Shown here piece by piece: positions 61,341 through 64,000 of a stretch of 64,000 nt of DNA. Every line of letters begins with the position of its first letter. Position 1 is the stretch's first letter. Origin of the DNA: Russula earlei (taxonomy: Eukaryota; Basidiomycota; Agaricomycetes; Russulales; Russulaceae); contig JAGFNK010000184.1 in the NCBI GenBank assembly GCA_025769875.1, positions 29,773-93,772 of the forward strand. Direction: 5' to 3'. The translations under genes were made by a program, and so were the position numbers. A model generated the notes under the pieces. It had not been told where the DNA came from and ran no database searches. It saw nothing but the letters and a program-made list of their open reading frames with translations.

Positions 61341-64000
61341 TGTCTCTTCTTGAACTTGATGGCCACATCTCTTCCCTTCAAAATACCTTGTCGTCATTAC
61401 TACAATCTTATCCTCGACGCGTTTACTGGCTTCAACTCTTGGCAATGGCACGATACGAACGCCATCGATTATCCGGTCAAGTGAACGACCTCGATATGTC
61501 CATCCTTCACTTCACTGAAACGATATTCCTCCCACTCCCCTGGCATGGATGCCCCCTGAACATAACTCAGGTGTTCTCCTCCATATTGGCTGCCTTTTCT
61601 CGTCGCTCCTACGTGTCCAGGCAGTCCGGAGACGTCAAGTGGTGTATCAAGTACCTTCATTATCTTTCCGCCCAACCGCCTGATCCCTTCAACCTCATCG
61701 CCGCTTTTGTCGCAGGTGATATTGTCTCTGAGTCAGCATCCAAAACGGAGTTAGAGCCCAGAGATAGGATGCAGTACATCGACGAAATGGCGGTCGTCTA
61801 CCACAACCTTCTCAAGTCTGGCACCTCAATACCCACGCTGAGCGATGCGATCATGGCATTTGTTGGCGTTGTTAGGGATACTTTTGGAACACAGAGAGAA
61901 CTATCCGAGAAAGTCATCGGATTCCTCAGCGACATGAACAAATGTGTACCGGATTCACACAAAATATCCATGGCGCTCGCCGAGTCTCTCTTCGGACGCT
62001 TCGAGAGAACCTTGTCAAATGACGATTACGAAGAGGGAGTAGCCATCCTTGACAAGATCATTTGTTCCCATGCACCCGGAGATAGGCCAAGTGAATTCCG
62101 CGGAAGTGCTTTGCGATTGAGTGCCTGGTTTGCCATTACGCGAGCAAACAAATGTGGCAAGCCGGAGTACGTAGGGAAGGAGATCTGCCGCTTTCGAACC
62201 TTGCTTGCTGGCGCCAGTCTAGAAGACCCCGTCCGTCCTCACCTCGTCGAGGGGCTTCATTCCCTTCAGAGGCAGCTTGATCTGGATTTTGGTGTCCCGG
62301 CTGGGCATCGAGATGTCGATCCAGCTGTTATCCCTCCATTTCGAGATCTCAGTGTGTCCCTTTCCCAATCGAACGGTGGCGGATCCACCGAGAGGAAGCT
62401 ACATGTCGAGGCGATTTCAGCCTACGATCGTATCACGGAAATGGTAGACATCGTAGAAGCCATCAAATATTATCGACTTGTCCTCGCTTCTTCGACCGGT
62501 TTTAGTCGTGACGATGCCACATCGGCTGCCATGGCCCTAGGTCGAATCCTTCACAAGGCCTTTTCGCGCACCGACAACATCGACCACCTCAACGAGTCAA
62601 TTTCCGTCCTTCGCGATCGTCTCACCGTCATGATCGAATCGTTCGACCACTTGGCTCTGGCCATGGCACTTGTCGAGTCTCTATATACCCGCTTCCTCCT
62701 TCTTTATCACAGAGAGGACTTGGATGAAATCGTGCAAGTATGCCATCTGGCTGTCAACAATCAACGTGCAACGACCCCTAGCAGGTCGATACTGGCGAGA
62801 TTTTGGGCAAGAGCCGCGCACTGCCATAGTCACCCCAGCACCTCAGCTGCATACGACTCCGTCATCTCGTTGATGCAACACTCTCTCACTTTTACACCAA
62901 CCCTCGATACACAGCATTTCCGACTTGCTGCACTCCCCAATGGTGGCCAGTTACTGCCCCTGGACTATGCATCCTATTTGGTCCACTCAGGTCGACTCGA
63001 GAAGGCCATCGAGACCCTTGAACGGGGAAGGGCCTTACTCTGGTCAGAGATGCGTGGCCTTCGTACATCAATCGATCAACTTCGCGCAGCCGAGCCCCGA
63101 TTTAGCTGACCAACTCGCCGCGGTCAACAGGGACCTTGAGATGGTCACCTTGAGCACCGATGGTGATCGCGGAGATGGTGGTCTCGAGGACATGGACAGA
63201 CTCGGTCCTCTCCTGGTCAAGCAAAGGAAGCTTTTGGATGACCGTGAAAATCTTCTATCCCGGGTCAGATCCCTTCTTGGATTCGAGTCTTTCTCGAACG
63301 CCCCTTCCTTCGACACTCTCAGATCGGCTGCGTCGTGCGGGCCGGTAATCATCATCAATCATTCCAAGTGGCGTTCTGACATCCTCATCCTTCTCCACAA
63401 CTCCCCTCCTTCCCTTATCCCTACTGCCGACGATTTCTACGACCGTGCGATCGAAATCAGAGATCGGCTGGTCAAATGCCGAACAGTCCAGGGAGGATGG
63501 TCTTGATTCAAAGCAATACCAGCATCAACTGCGTTCTGTTCTTAGTGGCCTGTATGATCTTGTTGGTCGTTCAGTTATCGAAAGGCTCCGGTCCCTGAAG
63601 ATACCTGAACAGTCACGAGTTTGGTGGTGTCCAACTTCTGTATTCTGTTCTCTTCCCCTGCACACGATGGGCCCCATTCCATCAGGTGATAGACGAAAGC
63701 GGTATTTCTCGGACCTATATATTCCATCATACACACCCACACTCTCTGCACTCATAGAATCCCGCAAACCAAGCAAGGAAACATCTGAAAAACCATCTAT
63801 TCTTCTTGTGGCACAGCCAGATCAATCCCTGCTCGCCGCTTTGCCAGAGGTCTGGGGTATAAAAGCACTAGACACGAGAGTAACAACACTTATGTCAAAC
63901 AAGGCAACAACGTCTGCTGTTGTGGAGAGCCTCCGAAGCCACCGGTTTTCCCATTTCGTGTGTCATGGAAAGCTGGAACACGGGAAGCCATTCGACGCTT
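61341..64000 (+). pseudogene. CHAT-domain gene, copy 2, frameshifted and cut by the window end
   Basis: From an AG acceptor at 61340 the frame runs through the helical repeat region to 63109, with WCIKYLHYLSAQPPD, DDYEEGVAILDKI and GRLEKAIETLERGRALLWSEM. At about 63090-63100 the frame shifts: QLRAA continues as DLADQLAAVNRDLE in another frame, consistent with one extra C in gagcccc. A second shift near 63490-63500 leads from KCRTVQGG to GLDSKQYQHQL. The CHAT half then reads WWCPTSVFCSLPLHTMGPIPSGD and the catalytic His motif HFVCHGK; the Cys would lie beyond 64000. It is homologous to 19320-22249 along its length. There is no ATG in the visible exon, so the gene has an upstream exon. With two shifts it is probably non-functional. 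Confidence 0.82.

Overview
This window looks like nuclear DNA of a basidiomycete fungus, most likely an Agaricomycete. The evidence is intron-dense genes with mostly 47-80 nt GT-AG introns, CHAT-domain proteins of the basidiomycete type, a fungal S53 sedolisin, GH47 mannosidases and many decayed Ty1/copia elements. I could not run any database search; names rest on motifs read by eye, and exon models were checked by hand for splice sites and reading phase.

Left part (about 1-33 kb): a transposon-rich block. It holds a decayed copia pol end with its LTR (1-1.08 kb). Next comes an LTR-bounded element carrying an unrecognised ORF of about 263 codons that is split by a clean solo LTR with a 5-bp target duplication (1.64-5.10 kb). 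A truncated copia element with the same LTR family follows on the minus strand (5.10-8.27 kb), then a 1.1-kb element with inverted termini (9.85-10.95 kb). Two copies of a nearly fully palindromic 0.4-kb element with 3-bp target duplications lie at 23.07 and 25.68 kb; the second sits inside a 2-kb inverted-repeat element that itself split an LTR. A 4.4-kb direct segmental duplication (12.27-16.67 and 28.71-33.05 kb) carries two apparently intact paralogous TDT/SLAC1-family transporter genes of 430 and 433 aa. Between the duplicates lie an intact protein-lysine methyltransferase-like gene and a frameshifted TPR-like/CHAT gene.

Middle (33-48.9 kb): gene-poor. Only two related GATA zinc-finger genes (36.1-37.4 and 42.8-44.0 kb, both minus) are convincing.

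Right part (48.9-64 kb): compact genes on the minus strand. They are a complete DBP9-type DEAD-box helicase (649 aa), a secreted S53 peptidase (597 aa), and a tandem pair of GH47 class I alpha-mannosidases (628 aa, and a copy of about 602 aa carrying a +1 frameshift). A second, plus-strand CHAT gene runs off the end of the window and has at least two frameshifts.

The genes do not form one pathway. The DBP9 helicase (ribosome assembly) and the mannosidases (N-glycan trimming in the secretory pathway) are housekeeping functions; the transporters, peptidase and CHAT genes look like expanding and decaying accessory families.
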